Origin: Cytophagales bacterium CG12_big_fil_rev_8_21_14_0_65_40_12 | Lineage (GTDB): Bacteria > Bacteroidota > Bacteroidia > Cytophagales > Cyclobacteriaceae | Length of the DNA: 64,000 bases | Assembly: GCA_002786855.1 (NCBI GenBank) | Contig: PCUU01000092.1 | Location: 32,484-96,483 of the forward strand | Direction: 5' to 3' | Part shown: positions 8,515 to 17,631 of the stretch, one piece after another | How the letters are laid out: every line of letters starts with the position of its first letter | Position numbering within the stretch: position 1 is the first letter of the stretch | Program-made: the position numbers and the translations under genes | Notes under the pieces: model-generated | Told to the model about the DNA's origin: nothing | The model's database searches: none | The model's input: only the letters and a program-made list of their open reading frames with translations

Positions 8515-10200
8515 TTATTCTTTTCTAATGACCAAAGAAGTTGCCTCCAGTAAGCCCTTGGATTCCAAGGTTTCTCTTAAGCGCCTATGGTTCTCCCAAA
8601 ATTTATCTTCAATCTTCTTCATCAAACGCTTATGTTCAGGTAAATCTTTGATCTTGTCTGTAAGTGGATCATATGGAAAAAGAACCACCCAATACATGTA
8701 GTTCTCTTCCTCAGAGAACAATTCCAAATAGTGAAGTGCCTTGTCAAAATCATCATGATGTGCGTAATAGACGGAAAGAGCTAAGTTTTTATAGATAGAT
8801 TGATCGTTTGAAATGAACTCAAGGTAGTCACTAAAATATTCCTTGGCTTTATCAACCTTCCCTACTTTTTCGAAAACAAAGGCAATTGTTGCGTTCTCTT
8901 GTCTATAAATATCAAGTTCGGCCGCCTCTCGCAATTTTATAAACTTGGCGTAGTAGTAATGTGCGCTATCAAAATCACGGTTGAAATAATAAGCCTTTGC
9001 CAAGTCTTGCAGTATATCCAATCGGGTAGTGTCCTTTTTCCATTCCGTAAGTACAAGACCTCTCGTTTCATCCCAATCATGATTTTTCCCATATAACATA
9101 TATGCCTTAACATATTTAGAAAATGGATTCCATGGGTTATAATCCAAAGAAATGTCAACGTATTTCAGGGCCTCCTCTACAAAACCAGTTTGAATTAAAG
9201 CATTGCTCAAATGTAAATACAGGTAACTTGTAGTAACAGAATCATAGGCTGCTACATTTAATTGCAACCCTTTGAGGGCGTATTCCAAATATTTCTCAGT
9301 ATTTGGGCTATAGTTTGCATAAAAATTTGACAGCATGTTGATCACTTGAGCTGAGTTGGGATTGTACTCCAATGCCTTTTCCAAATAAGGCACCGCTTGT
9401 ACAAATTCCTTATTGTTCAAGTAATATAAAGCCTTAGACAGTAAAGCATCGTCAAGCTTTGGATCGTAAAGCAAAGCCTTATCGGAGTGATTATTAAGCT
9501 CTGCCAAGTATTGCTTTTCCTCTTTAAACAAGTCCAAGAAATAATAGCATATGGCCATACCTGCATGGGCTTTGGCAAATTCAGGATCTAAATCAATGGC
9601 TTTTTCGAAGTAGCCAATCGCCATGCGATAGCCCTCATCTGTAGCCTTAATGTATTCATTCTGCCCTTTTAAAAAATAATCGTAAGCTTCCAGGTTGTTT
9701 GTGGGTTGCTTCTGTATCAGATTTTGCTCTTCAGGAGTAATTATCGCGTTAATTTCAGCAGCAATACTGATGGCAATTTCCTGCTGGAGTTCGAAAATAC
9801 TAGTGATCTCTCGCTTATACTGTTTGGCCCAGAGGTGCTTGTCGGTACCCGCCTCAATCAACTGAATATTCAACAATATTTCATTGCCTATTTTTTGACC
9901 ACTACCCTCTACAAAATAACTCACATTCAATTCTTTACCGATTTCAGGGATCGACTTGTCTGTATTCCTGTACTTCTCTGAAGAAGTTCGACTGATCACG
10001 CGCAAGTCTTGAATCTTCTGAAGGTTGTTTAAAGTAGATTCCAGTAATCCATTGATCAAGTAGACATTGGTTGAATCCCCACTATCATTTTTGAAGGGCA
10101 ATACCGCAATGGATTTTTCTAGTGGCACTAGCGATGGTTGGCTCGAAGGTTTAGCAACGAAATAAGCTATAACAAGAACAAGCGCGGTAAGCGCAGCCAA
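8515..10200 (-). CDS. TPR sensor half of a split HTH-TM-TPR regulator (separated from its HTH half by an in-frame TAA)
   Basis: About 561 aa from a TTG codon, with no good ATG near the 5' end. It starts with a transmembrane helix (LAALTALVLVIAYFVA), then a FlgO/TolB-like domain (KSIAVLPFKNDSGDSTNVYLINGLLESTLN), followed by many tetratricopeptide repeats (for example GYRMAIGYFEKAIDLDPEFAKAHAGMAICYY). The open frame continues unbroken upstream for 20 codons to a single TAA (10263-10261), beyond which the same frame encodes an AraC-type HTH domain. The intact ancestor would be an approximately 700-aa membrane-bound transcription factor of a type common in Cytophagales. It is therefore either a pseudogene fragment, a product of stop readthrough, or a separately started sensor. 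Confidence 0.75.
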   Translation of the reverse strand: MAALTALVLVIAYFVAKPSSQPSLVPLEKSIAVLPFKNDSGDSTNVYLINGLLESTLNNLQKIQDLRVISRTSSEKYRNTDKSIPEIGKELNVSYFVEGSGQKIGNEILLNIQLIEAGTDKHLWAKQYKREITSIFELQQEIAISIAAEINAIITPEEQNLIQKQPTNNLEAYDYFLKGQNEYIKATDEGYRMAIGYFEKAIDLDPEFAKAHAGMAICYYFLDLFKEEKQYLAELNNHSDKALLYDPKLDDALLSKALYYLNNKEFVQAVPYLEKALEYNPNSAQVINMLSNFYANYSPNTEKYLEYALKGLQLNVAAYDSVTTSYLYLHLSNALIQTGFVEEALKYVDISLDYNPWNPFSKYVKAYMLYGKNHDWDETRGLVLTEWKKDTTRLDILQDLAKAYYFNRDFDSAHYYYAKFIKLREAAELDIYRQENATIAFVFEKVGKVDKAKEYFSDYLEFISNDQSIYKNLALSVYYAHHDDFDKALHYLELFSEEENYMYWVVLFPYDPLTDKIKDLPEHKRLMKKIEDKFWENHRRLRETLESKGLLEATSLVIRKE

Positions 10201-10260
10201 AATCCAAGGAATTCTACTTTTCTCATTAACTGGCCTGTCTTCAACTTGATCAACAATTGG

Positions 10261-10608
10261 TTACTCGATCTTTCTTTTACTGGCTTCTCCTGGTGGAAAA
10301 CCATATTCTTCGCGAAAGCATTTTATAAAATACGAAGTGCTGCTAAAACCAACGGCAAATGAGACTTCGGATACATTCTTTGAAGAACTCTGCAACAACA
10401 CCACTGCTCGTTTCAATCTGACTTGACGAATGAACAAGCTGACCGAAAGACCGGTAGATTTCTTCAGCTTTCGTAAAAGATTCGAGCGACTCATGTTGAT
10501 CGCCTCTGCAAGTTCGGACACACCAAAATTTTCATCGGCCAGATTCTCTTCAACAACACTCGTGAGTTGACTCAAAAAATCTTTATCCTGATGATTAATC
10601 TCTAGCAT
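10261..10608 (-). CDS. AraC-family helix-turn-helix domain (DNA-binding half of the split regulator)
   Basis: 115-aa DNA-binding domain with two HTH motifs: VSELAEAINMSRSNLLRKLKK and VSEVSFAVGFSSTSYFIKCFREEYG, the AraC/XylS signature ending in FPPGEASKRKIE. The start chosen is the ATG at 10608; a TTG four codons earlier is possible. The TAA stop is in the same frame as the following TM-TPR coding region, which indicates a nonsense mutation in a longer gene. As it stands the product would be a soluble HTH without its sensor. It is divergent from the ankyrin/acyltransferase operon and likely regulates it or itself. Confidence 0.8.
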   Translation of the reverse strand: MLEINHQDKDFLSQLTSVVEENLADENFGVSELAEAINMSRSNLLRKLKKSTGLSVSLFIRQVRLKRAVVLLQSSSKNVSEVSFAVGFSSTSYFIKCFREEYGFPPGEASKRKIE

Positions 10609-10700
10609 AAATGGAAACAAAACAGCCTACAAAGGAAGCAATTATTCTGCGAAGCAAAAAACACTCAACAGTGCACAAATCAGGAGTTTAAAAATGCGTT

Positions 10701-10741
10701 TGCATCATAGTTTATATCGATGCATCATAAAAACTATGATG
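10701..10741. promoter_or_regulatory. Operator-like region: 11-bp inverted repeat with a 20-bp-spaced direct repeat
   Basis: CATCATAGTTT (10703-10713) and AAACTATGATG (10731-10741) are perfect inverted copies. TGCATCATA also occurs twice, at 10701 and 10721, exactly 20 bp or about two helical turns apart. This lies between the divergent HTH gene and the ankyrin lipoprotein gene. AraC-type regulators typically bind direct half-sites about two turns apart, so this is a plausible operator. Confidence 0.5.
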
Positions 10742-10847
10742 TCGCCAAACTTGATATTTTAATCAGCATAGCTTTTAACCCACCCTTTGAGCTTTCTATC
10801 ACCTTTGTAGAGAACAATTTCAAACAATAAAAGGAAAAATCAGAATC

Positions 10848-11435
10848 ATGAAAACTCAAGGAAAAAGTCTAAGTAAAATTTGGTTAGCAGGCGTCATCTG
10901 TTTGTTATTTATTGGTGTAGCCTGTGGCAACAAAAATGAGAATACAACAGAAAAAGCAACTCCCACCGAAAAAGTAAACGCACCCAAAATCGACATTCAT
11001 ACAGCTGCGCTCACAGGAAATTTAGAGGTAATTCAGCAACACATTAAAGCGGGTTCAAACCTCAATGAAAAAGAAGCATTCGGTGGCTCAAGCCCATTGA
11101 TTTCGGCAGCACTATTCAATAAGCCAGAAATAGTAAAAGCACTGATTGAAGCGGGAGCCAACATCAATCAAGTGAATAACGATGGTTCAACGGCCCTGCA
11201 TTCATCCGCTTTCTTCTGCAATACAGAGGTAGTCGAAATACTTTTGGCACACGGTGCGGATAAAACCGTCAAGAACAATTTTGGATCTACAGCATTAGAA
11301 TCGGTTGCTGCGCCATTTAGTTATGTGAAAGATATGTACATCATGTTCGGTAAACAGCTGGCGCCCATGGGCTTAAATGTTGATTTAGAGCAAATCGAAA
11401 AGACGCGTCCAATCATCGCTGAAATGCTTAAGTAG
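10848..11435 (+). CDS. Ankyrin-repeat lipoprotein
   Basis: 195-aa exported protein. A type II signal peptide ends in the lipobox GVAC, with the lipid-bearing Cys followed by GNKNEN. Residues about 45-165 form three to four ankyrin repeats (IDIHTAALTGNLEVIQQHI, GGSSPLISAALFNKPEIVKALIEAGANINQ, DGSTALHSSAFFCNTEVVEILLAHGAD, FGSTALESVA). Ankyrin repeats mediate protein-protein contacts; the partner is unknown. It is followed after 34 bp by an acyltransferase gene, so the two probably form an operon opposite the HTH-TPR regulator. Confidence 0.85.
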   Translation: MKTQGKSLSKIWLAGVICLLFIGVACGNKNENTTEKATPTEKVNAPKIDIHTAALTGNLEVIQQHIKAGSNLNEKEAFGGSSPLISAALFNKPEIVKALIEAGANINQVNNDGSTALHSSAFFCNTEVVEILLAHGADKTVKNNFGSTALESVAAPFSYVKDMYIMFGKQLAPMGLNVDLEQIEKTRPIIAEMLK

Positions 11436-11469
11436 ACATAAAACAACAAAGGTCAAAATCTCAAATAAA

Positions 11470-12537
11470 ATGACAGCAATCAACACTAGAAGATATGATA
11501 TAGACTGGATCAGGGTAATCGCCATAGGCTTACTCCTTATCTACCATATTGCAATCGGATTTCAGCCATGGGGGCTTTTCATTGGCTTTATACAGAGCGA
11601 AAACTCCCTTGCCTCCATTTGGACCCCCATGTCTATGCTGAATGTTTGGAGAATTCCCCTTCTATTTTTTGTAAGTGGGATGGGCGTATTTTTCGCCATT
11701 CGAAGAAGGAATTGGAAAGCACTGATCAAGGAAAGGACCGGAAGAATCTTAATTCCCTATTTATTCGGAACAGCCTGTATTGCTCCTCTGCATATCATCA
11801 TTCTTCAGCATTATTATGGAATGAAAATGACATACATATTCAATCCAGGTCACTTATGGTTTTTAGGAAATATCTTTGTTTACGTGCTAGTGCTTTCGCC
11901 CCTCTTCTTTTATTTGAAAAAGCATGAAAATGGTAAAATCGGCTTAGCTATCAAGAAGGTGTTCCAAAGTCCATTTGGATTTGCCGTGATTGTATTGTCA
12001 TTGATTGCTGAAGTTTTACTCGTCCAGCCAAACCCCTATGAGCTTTATGCGCAAACATGGCATGGCTTCTTTCTAGGGCTTTTGGCGTTTCTGTTTGGAT
12101 TTTGCTGCGTATACAGCGGAAAAGAGTTTTGGGATTTTATCCTAAAATGGAGATGGGTCTTGATTTTGGTAGCTGTGGGACTTTATGTCTTCCGTTATAT
12201 AGAGTTTAACCTTCAATCGCCTGATTATTTAATGGCCACTGAAACCTGTTTTTGGGTGTTCTCAGTTTTTGCTTTTGGCTACAAACACCTGAACAAGCCG
12301 AGCGCAGCTTTATCCTATTTGAGCCAAGCGGCTTACCCAATTTATATTATCCATATGGCCTTTCTTTATTTGGGATCATCTTTTATTTTCCCATTGGCCA
12401 TACCTGTAGCACTACAATTTGTTCTGGTTGTTGCCTTTACATTTGTCGGTTGTTTTGGATTTTATGAATTGGTCATCAGAAGGGTTTGGTTTTTACGACC
12501 TCTTTTTGGTCTCAGAATGAAGGACAAAACTGAATAA
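11470..12537 (+). CDS. Acyltransferase 3 family integral membrane protein
   Basis: 355-aa polytopic membrane protein with about ten hydrophobic segments. The start YDIDWIRVIAIGLLLIYHIAIGF contains the family's conserved Arg and the catalytic-type His (YH) of the OafA/OpgC/Acyl_transf_3 superfamily. WRIPLLFFVSGMGVFFAIRRR and ERTGRILIPYLFG are also characteristic. Such enzymes O-acylate sugars, glucans or lipids at the cytoplasmic membrane; the substrate cannot be read here. It is cotranscribed with the ankyrin lipoprotein and converges on the porU2 gene. Confidence 0.88.
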   Translation: MTAINTRRYDIDWIRVIAIGLLLIYHIAIGFQPWGLFIGFIQSENSLASIWTPMSMLNVWRIPLLFFVSGMGVFFAIRRRNWKALIKERTGRILIPYLFGTACIAPLHIIILQHYYGMKMTYIFNPGHLWFLGNIFVYVLVLSPLFFYLKKHENGKIGLAIKKVFQSPFGFAVIVLSLIAEVLLVQPNPYELYAQTWHGFFLGLLAFLFGFCCVYSGKEFWDFILKWRWVLILVAVGLYVFRYIEFNLQSPDYLMATETCFWVFSVFAFGYKHLNKPSAALSYLSQAAYPIYIIHMAFLYLGSSFIFPLAIPVALQFVLVVAFTFVGCFGFYELVIRRVWFLRPLFGLRMKDKTE

Positions 12538-12541
12538 GTTA

Positions 12542-12571
12542 AAAGTTGGTTATCTCAGGATAACCAACTTT
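12542..12571. terminator. Bidirectional hairpin between convergent acyltransferase and porU2 genes
   Basis: A perfect 13-bp stem AAAGTTGGTTATC / GATAACCAACTTT closes a TCAG tetraloop. It lies between the two stop codons and covers the last porU2 codons. There is no strong T tract, so it may act as a terminator or an mRNA 3'-end protector. Confidence 0.6.
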
Positions 12572-15500
12572 CCAAAACCTTGTTTGCTAAATCCCCTATC
12601 TCCTTTGGTAAAGCGAGCGCCTAATTCTTGGCCGTTAGCCTTGAGTTTAACTCGGTAAAGGTAAGTGCCATTGGCCAATTGATCTCCGAATTCATCACGC
12701 CCATCCCAAGCATAATTTGTAATGTTATTGCCGATTCTAGTCGGTCCCAATTCATCTTGTGTAATCTCTCGAACTACTCGGCCTGCCACAGTGAAAATCT
12801 GAATCGTAATTTGATCGGGAACCTCTGTGCCTGTTAAAGTAAATACAAAGCGGGTACTTGAAGAGAATGGATTAGGATAAGGATAGAAATTGGTAACTGT
12901 GGATTCGTTGATCACTTCGAAAGTAATGGAATAAGGGCCAATTCCAGACTGATTACCAGAAGCATCAGTCGCTTCTACCTGGAGCGTATACATTCCATCG
13001 GCCAAACCTTCTGGCTTAAATTGAACCCTAAAATTACTGTTTTCAGTCGCTGGACTAAAGGTGACATTGGGATCAGAAAAATTGATCCTTTCCATCTGAC
13101 ACAAGTCGCAAACCGTGCCGAGCATAATATCAATGCCTAAAGTATCTGTTTTGAGTAAAAAGCGGTTGTTATCTCTCAATTCTAGCGCAATCAAAGGAGT
13201 TGGTGAAACGATATCACCGTCCAAGATATTCACCCCATCGAAGGTTACATCAACTGCTGGATTGGTTTCATCGCGCAAAACGTTGAAGAAGCCATCGAGC
13301 CGAATTACATTGTTGTTGAAATATTGTTCGAGCTCACCGCCATTATTCACGAATACTTGCAAATTATTAAGTCCTATTTTTCCCTTGGTTTCAATCGGAA
13401 GATTAAAATCTACCGACTGCCCCGCAGCAACCGCTGGAATTTGAACGGTGGCGGTGACCTCCTCGCGTGTATTCTGATTGAACAGAATGTAGCGCACCTC
13501 TAAGGGGCCTTGAAAGGAATATTCAGAAATATTGGTAAACCTAAATTGGGCATTAAACGGCTCTCCCTCTTCCAATTCAATGCCTGTATTTTGGTCGTTT
13601 TGCAGAGATACAACTCCTTCTGGAACACCACTGAAGGCAACCGACCAATTTTTTAATTGAGGAGGGTTGGCCAAAGCCCTGTCTGCCATGATCACATAAA
13701 ACCTCAAAAATGGGTATCGAAGAGGGTCTATGGAGCTTAAGTCGGCCTGATCGAAAGTAATCTGATTAAAAAGCACCGTTTCCGTTCCATCAAATTCCAC
13801 TCCTACAATGTCAAAAATGAGTTCATCTGTTTCTCCCAAATCAATTCTTTTATTGAACTGCCCCCATGCACTCGCAGGCCCAATGGTTGGTGAAATAACA
13901 CTTCCGCTATCAATACTCGCCACAATCGAGGCGTCAAAAGTGATTCTGGCCGCCCTTGAATTATCGTTGGCTCCTATGGGCGACCCCACAACTTCTTGCG
14001 CCTGTCCTGCCACCTGCCCTTTTCTGCCATACATGATATAAGGTTCACCAGTCTGCAAACTGTTCAATGTAAATCGGCTCGCACCCACTCTTTCCATATC
14101 ATTTTTTACATCATCTCTCCAAGCATCGTAACTCAGTTCCCCGACACTGAAGAAGAGCACAAAATCCTCCGCATCAACGCCATCGATGTATCGCCTCATC
14201 AGACCTTGTGAAGGATCAATGTTGATATCTGAGAGTGCATTATTGGTGAAGGAATTGATAAAGCTGGGCGCTCGTCCACATTTTAATGGATCTTCTTCAT
14301 CAAAAACGCCATCCGTCTGCAATACAAAGTAAGGCTGACCACTGTCCTTATTGAAAGCAATGGCATTGAATGTACTCAAACCACAAGGATTTGCTGGGAT
14401 AATCGCCTGCCCGTTGATATTCACTACTACATCTGATGCCCGCTGTCCGCTGGCGTTTTCCGATCCGTAAGTTTCGACTTCAATTGTTGTAGTAGTACCA
14501 GCAAATACCCAAATATCACTTGTGCTGCTCTTTGCTACAGAGCTCAATCGTAAGTTTTCGAATTGATCAAATTCCGTTTGCGCCCATCCTCTTGTGCTGT
14601 TTTCAATAAAAGTGAAAGTTGAATTATCCCATGGAATGGGATCAAGCACCTGTTCATCCTGAAAAACACTTCTCCAATAGTATTGAATGGTATCGTTGAC
14701 GGTTGCTGGCAAAAGATCCATTTGAATTGAAGCGATGCCCTTTCCGCTCAGGGTATTAGATTTTAGCCACGGACTATCAAAAGTATTAACAGTATCGATT
14801 TGAACCGTAAAATTTCTATCATTCAAACGTAGGTCAGCCGATTGCACAACCAATTCTACACTGGTGGTATTGATGGTTTGAAAATTAAAAGGTGCTGTAT
14901 TGAAAGTTCCATTTGCAGGGAAAAAGAAAGAGGCTTGAGCGGAATTATTGAACTCGCTCCCTTCGTTAACGCTCCCTTCCAAGTCTAAAAATATCTCGAA
15001 TTTGTTTTCTCCAAAAAAATCCAATCCCTGATTGCTGATCTCATAGAACACCGTGTCTTGGTACCTGATTGGCTTTACTTTTACTGGCGGCAGATTGACC
15101 ACCGTTCCATCTTGTAAAGTCCGATTTACGCTTACTGACACAGAATCTGAACTGGTCCTTCCCCCATTGTTGACGATAACGCCCAATTTAAAAAAGGGAG
15201 AGGATGCCGTAATCTGCCGTCCATCGCTGGAGCGTAAAAACACATCTTCGGAACGCACAATATAATCCACCTTATCATGACCGAAGAGTGGAACTGCGGG
15301 ATCTCCTTGAAGTAAAATTTGTTCCGCAGCCGCATTGTCAGTTTCGTCAATCAGCACATTGGTGCTCAAATAATTCTTTATCGCCTCTCTTTGGATATTT
15401 CCTATGGATTGGGTCATCCAAAGTGTATCTGCCAATAGCTTATAAAACTCTCGAGTATAATCCCTGAGTGAACTGGCAATTCCAACGTCTGAGTGTGCAA

Positions 15501-17631
15501 TAAAATTTGTAGCTCCTTTGTTTCTGGCCGAAAGCCAATCCTCACCAAACGAACTTCTATCAAAAATTTCGCCTCCACGACAACCATTTACAATGAAGGC
15601 GGTGTACCTGCCTTGATTGTTGTAACCATTGCTGGGGTCCGTTACGGTCCCAATATCAATGTCTGTAAAACTGGAAGACGAATGCCCAAAAAAGGTAATG
15701 AGTCCTACGCCCTTATTAACTTCCTCAGCAATGTTAAAACGCTGATATGCATTGTTTGTATTTTTTGAAATGTTGTTCACGTTAGCGCCCAGAAAGTCGG
15801 AAGAAACTTGATTTCCAAAGCCTGTGATAAACTCCCTGAACCTTACCAATTCATCCGAAGTCAAGCCCCCACTCAACTGTACAATATTCTTTGTCCAGGG
15901 TGAATCCTTGATGGTCGCTTCTTTTTCTATGACCTTGTCTAAATAATTGGCTACTTCCTCCGCTGTATTGACGGAAAGTCGCCCCACAGGTATGGTTGGA
16001 ACTCTCGAATTATCCGTCAGGCCTTGGGTGTAAAGAATATCCGAACCCGGTGCTCCCATGGTGGGTACTAAATCCCTTCGCGAAACGGCCAAAGGATTAG
16101 GCAATCTTTGGACTTGATTATCTACCCTTCTGGCCCTTCCAATAATGAACAAATACTCTGGATTACTATTTCTATAAGCGTGTCTCACGAATCTTCTAAT
16201 GGCCAACGGAGAGTATTCACCATAGCTGAATTCATCAAAAAGTGTGGTCACATCAGCATAGAGCACATTGAAACTCCCTCCGTCAATAGAACTTCGATAG
16301 TCAACATAAGCTTGTACTGGGTCTTCGTATCGGCCGTCCACCGCCTGTCGCAAAACGGGATGCGAAATAATGATGTAATTATTATCGGCAACATTATCAT
16401 AATTAAAGTTAACTCGCTCGGCTTTAGCGGGAACAAATTTAGACCGGCTTTTCATTAGCACTTGCCGTATCTCATTGCCGGACCTAACTACCCCAGTTAA
16501 CAAGTTATTGGATAAAGAAGTAGTGCTTTTTCGAATGTTTCTATAATCGGTAATGTCATAAAAATCAGCCTCTTCCACGACATTCTCGACCTGAAGAAGA
16601 CTGTTGCCTGCTTTGGTTGGAAGATAAAAAATCACGTTTTCTCTGGCCTGAGCATCTATTTCTTGAGGAAAAGTCAATCTCATAAAACCTACCGCTACCC
16701 TATCGTCAGGAATTTCAGGAAATCCGACCGCTTCTACCCTAACCACCAGTCTGCCTGTAGACGAAACATCAGTCCATTCAATTTGCGTAGACCTGCTCCC
16801 GAAATTACTGTAGTTCAATTGAATGTTCTCGATCACTGGTCTTAGGTTGTCTGTATCTGGCCCCACGTGCACTGTAGTATTATGCAGTCTATTATTAAAG
16901 CCTACAATCTGTACGGTAAACCTTGGGGTGCCCTCGCTTTGAACCCCAAGCGAAACATTATTGAATACAAAATCCCTGAAAGTTTTACCGCTACGCAAAG
17001 TAAATTCGTTGCGCATGATCGTGTCGCTCACAAACATTTGACCGCGATCATAGCGAGAAGATTTCACCTCCCCATTTGGATTTCCAATCGGATAATACTG
17101 GCCAAAAGAAAACTCAGAGGTATAAACATTGAGAATTTCATTGTTGTGGAAGGCAACAGGCGAAAGGCCAGCACTTGGCTCATTCAAAACCTCCATTCTT
17201 TTACCCAACCCTTCTGGGCTGGCGGTCAAGAAAAACGCTGTGGTATCAGAAAAGAGGTTATAAAACTTATGAATTTGGTCTGAAGGAAAGTTAAACAATT
17301 CAGTGTCTTGCGTACCATCATTCCGTTTACCGAAAAACTCCAAATAATCTCCAGTATCAAGACTTCCGTCATTTCCATCATTCACGTAAATGGCCACTTC
17401 TTGCCCTCGATGGAATAATTTTAACTGACTTGGAGCTACATTGGTGAAATCAAAACCAGCTTCAAGCAGGGATTCGTAGGTGAGTCTATGGATATCGTCA
17501 GCACCCGTCTTGATCTTATAATAAGTCTGATCATAATCAATCCATTCATTTCCAGCAACTTGAGCTTCTACTGTTTGAATCGAAGCCAAAAGAAACACAA
17601 CAAATGCCAAAAAGCTATTTATCCTTTTCAT
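12550..17631 (-). CDS. porU2: PorU2-like type IX secretion sortase, C25 (gingipain-type) cysteine peptidase
   Basis: Very large (1693 aa) exported protein. A signal peptide (SFLAFVVFLLASIQTVEA) follows the chosen ATG; an in-frame ATG 9 codons upstream is possible but would put charged residues first. The C25 peptidase domain is at about 430-800. The catalytic His650 (TFFGHSSSS) and Cys684 (VNGCRGGEIFD) are 34 residues apart, close to the 33 in gingipains. Ig-like domains follow, and the last ~110 residues (from FYPYPNPFSSSTRF) form a T9SS-type C-terminal domain with WDGRDEFGDQLANGTYLYRV. PorU proteins cleave the sorting signal and attach cargo at the cell surface. The length and the PorV-like partner indicate the PorU2 form. 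Confidence 0.85.
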   Translation of the reverse strand: MKRINSFLAFVVFLLASIQTVEAQVAGNEWIDYDQTYYKIKTGADDIHRLTYESLLEAGFDFTNVAPSQLKLFHRGQEVAIYVNDGNDGSLDTGDYLEFFGKRNDGTQDTELFNFPSDQIHKFYNLFSDTTAFFLTASPEGLGKRMEVLNEPSAGLSPVAFHNNEILNVYTSEFSFGQYYPIGNPNGEVKSSRYDRGQMFVSDTIMRNEFTLRSGKTFRDFVFNNVSLGVQSEGTPRFTVQIVGFNNRLHNTTVHVGPDTDNLRPVIENIQLNYSNFGSRSTQIEWTDVSSTGRLVVRVEAVGFPEIPDDRVAVGFMRLTFPQEIDAQARENVIFYLPTKAGNSLLQVENVVEEADFYDITDYRNIRKSTTSLSNNLLTGVVRSGNEIRQVLMKSRSKFVPAKAERVNFNYDNVADNNYIIISHPVLRQAVDGRYEDPVQAYVDYRSSIDGGSFNVLYADVTTLFDEFSYGEYSPLAIRRFVRHAYRNSNPEYLFIIGRARRVDNQVQRLPNPLAVSRRDLVPTMGAPGSDILYTQGLTDNSRVPTIPVGRLSVNTAEEVANYLDKVIEKEATIKDSPWTKNIVQLSGGLTSDELVRFREFITGFGNQVSSDFLGANVNNISKNTNNAYQRFNIAEEVNKGVGLITFFGHSSSSFTDIDIGTVTDPSNGYNNQGRYTAFIVNGCRGGEIFDRSSFGEDWLSARNKGATNFIAHSDVGIASSLRDYTREFYKLLADTLWMTQSIGNIQREAIKNYLSTNVLIDETDNAAAEQILLQGDPAVPLFGHDKVDYIVRSEDVFLRSSDGRQITASSPFFKLGVIVNNGGRTSSDSVSVSVNRTLQDGTVVNLPPVKVKPIRYQDTVFYEISNQGLDFFGENKFEIFLDLEGSVNEGSEFNNSAQASFFFPANGTFNTAPFNFQTINTTSVELVVQSADLRLNDRNFTVQIDTVNTFDSPWLKSNTLSGKGIASIQMDLLPATVNDTIQYYWRSVFQDEQVLDPIPWDNSTFTFIENSTRGWAQTEFDQFENLRLSSVAKSSTSDIWVFAGTTTTIEVETYGSENASGQRASDVVVNINGQAIIPANPCGLSTFNAIAFNKDSGQPYFVLQTDGVFDEEDPLKCGRAPSFINSFTNNALSDINIDPSQGLMRRYIDGVDAEDFVLFFSVGELSYDAWRDDVKNDMERVGASRFTLNSLQTGEPYIMYGRKGQVAGQAQEVVGSPIGANDNSRAARITFDASIVASIDSGSVISPTIGPASAWGQFNKRIDLGETDELIFDIVGVEFDGTETVLFNQITFDQADLSSIDPLRYPFLRFYVIMADRALANPPQLKNWSVAFSGVPEGVVSLQNDQNTGIELEEGEPFNAQFRFTNISEYSFQGPLEVRYILFNQNTREEVTATVQIPAVAAGQSVDFNLPIETKGKIGLNNLQVFVNNGGELEQYFNNNVIRLDGFFNVLRDETNPAVDVTFDGVNILDGDIVSPTPLIALELRDNNRFLLKTDTLGIDIMLGTVCDLCQMERINFSDPNVTFSPATENSNFRVQFKPEGLADGMYTLQVEATDASGNQSGIGPYSITFEVINESTVTNFYPYPNPFSSSTRFVFTLTGTEVPDQITIQIFTVAGRVVREITQDELGPTRIGNNITNYAWDGRDEFGDQLANGTYLYRVKLKANGQELGARFTKGDRGFSKQGFGKLVILR

